NCBI GenBank assembly: GCA_017476305.1
Contig: JAFVAA010000319.1
Location: 1-5,140, forward strand
Direction: 5' to 3'
DNA: 5,140 bases
DNA from: Lachnospiraceae bacterium
GTDB lineage: Bacteria; Bacillota; Clostridia; Lachnospirales; Lachnospiraceae
A program made the translations under genes and the position numbers. The notes below the pieces were generated by a model. That model was given only the letters and a program-made list of their open reading frames with translations, did no database searches and was not told the DNA's origin. Each line of letters begins with the position of its first letter. The stretch's first letter is position 1. Shown one piece after another: positions 4,714 to 5,140 of this stretch.

Positions 4714-5140
4714 TTAAAAAGCAGTTACGATTACAGAGGAATTCTGCCCGCCAAATCCAAAGGAATTGCTCATGGCTGCTTTTATCTCTCTTTTCTCAGG
4801 CTTTTCAGCTACCAGATGCAGCTTTGGCAGCTTTTCATCCGGAACGGCAAGATTTAACGTCGGTGGTATGATACCAGTCTGAACCGAACGGAGACAGGTA
4901 ATCACCTCCGTAATCCCACCAGCTCCCATCATATGTCCGGTAGCTCCCTTCGTAGAACTGATGAGCACATCTGACTGACACCCGGCAAATACCGTATCAA
5001 TCGCTGCAGCCTCTATCACATCTCCTACCGGCGTGGAAGTTCCATGTGTATTGATATATCCAATCTCCTGCGGGGAAAGCCCGCTATCTGCCAAAGCCTG
5101 CTTCATACAGAAAATGGCTCCGACACCATTGGGATCCGGA
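4714..5140 (-). CDS. fabF: 3-oxoacyl-[acyl-carrier-protein] synthase II (partial, C-terminal part)
   Basis: The last 142 or so codons of a beta-ketoacyl-ACP synthase; the gene enters the window at 5140 and ends with TAA at 4714-4716. The enzyme condenses malonyl-ACP with acyl-ACP in cytosolic fatty-acid chain elongation. Within the visible part are the first catalytic His motif (YINTHGTSTPVGD, near 5028-5066), the conserved Lys and second catalytic His in SSTKGATGHMMGAGG (near 4913-4957), and the C-terminal NSFGFGGQNSS loop (near 4729-4761). The active-site Cys lies outside the window. The reading frame runs upstream of the Met at 5104-5106 as DPNGVGAIFC to the window edge, so that Met is internal. 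The family also includes FabB and polyketide ketosynthases; fabF is favoured by the C-terminal sequence and by its commonness in Clostridia. It is followed by a terminator, so it is probably the last gene of its operon. Confidence 0.92.
   Translation of the reverse strand, partial: PDPNGVGAIFCMKQALADSGLSPQEIGYINTHGTSTPVGDVIEAAAIDTVFAGCQSDVLISSTKGATGHMMGAGGITEVITCLRSVQTGIIPPTLNLAVPDEKLPKLHLVAEKPEKREIKAAMSNSFGFGGQNSSVIVTAF

Overview
The window reads as chromosomal DNA of an anaerobic Clostridia member, most likely Lachnospiraceae or a close relative. This rests on the DUF3793-DUF2325 pair, a YtrA-type GntR/ABC operon, consensus sigma-A promoters, strong AGGAGG-like Shine-Dalgarno sites and moderate GC content. 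It is an inference from family distribution, not from a marker gene. All six well-supported genes are on the minus strand, so transcription runs from high to low coordinates. No RNA gene, IS element, CRISPR array or attachment site was recognised.

In transcription order: (1) 5140-4714 is the 3' part of a fabF-type 3-oxoacyl-ACP synthase gene, cut by the window edge and followed by a hairpin terminator at about 4581-4612. (2) 4372-4713 is a 342-bp gap holding that terminator, three CTATTG repeats, a perfect 14-bp inverted repeat and a probable araC promoter. (3) 4353-3454 is an AraC-family regulator with an N-terminal cupin-like sensor domain. (4) Nine bp after its stop lies the -35 box of a consensus promoter, overlapped by a perfect 18-bp inverted repeat, which drives a GntR (YtrA-subfamily) repressor (3257-2874), an ABC ATPase (2768-1908) and a six-helix ABC-2-type permease (1857-1177). 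The leader of this operon has degenerate 18-bp tandem repeats and nested inverted repeats. (5) A second strong promoter at 1087-1115 drives DUF3793 (956-375) and DUF2325 (364-83), which are translationally coupled. Metal-regulator-like sites (two TTAG-N6-YTAA motifs and a Fur-like 15-mer) surround that promoter. Bases 1-82 hold nothing I can name.

Functionally, the GntR-ATPase-permease set looks like a self-repressed efflux or stress-sensing exporter of the YtrABC/BcrAB kind. The operator layout suggests GntR blocks its own promoter until an effector releases it. The AraC regulator is probably self-contained; its target is not evident here. DUF3793/DUF2325 have no established biochemical function, but the promoter architecture suggests metal (iron or manganese) control.

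The most interesting items are the dual operator and structured leader of the GntR operon, the metal-box-like promoter of the DUF pair, a coding-like 54-codon ORF bridging gntR and the ATPase gene, and the dyad upstream of araC. I did not find a clearly novel multi-gene system.
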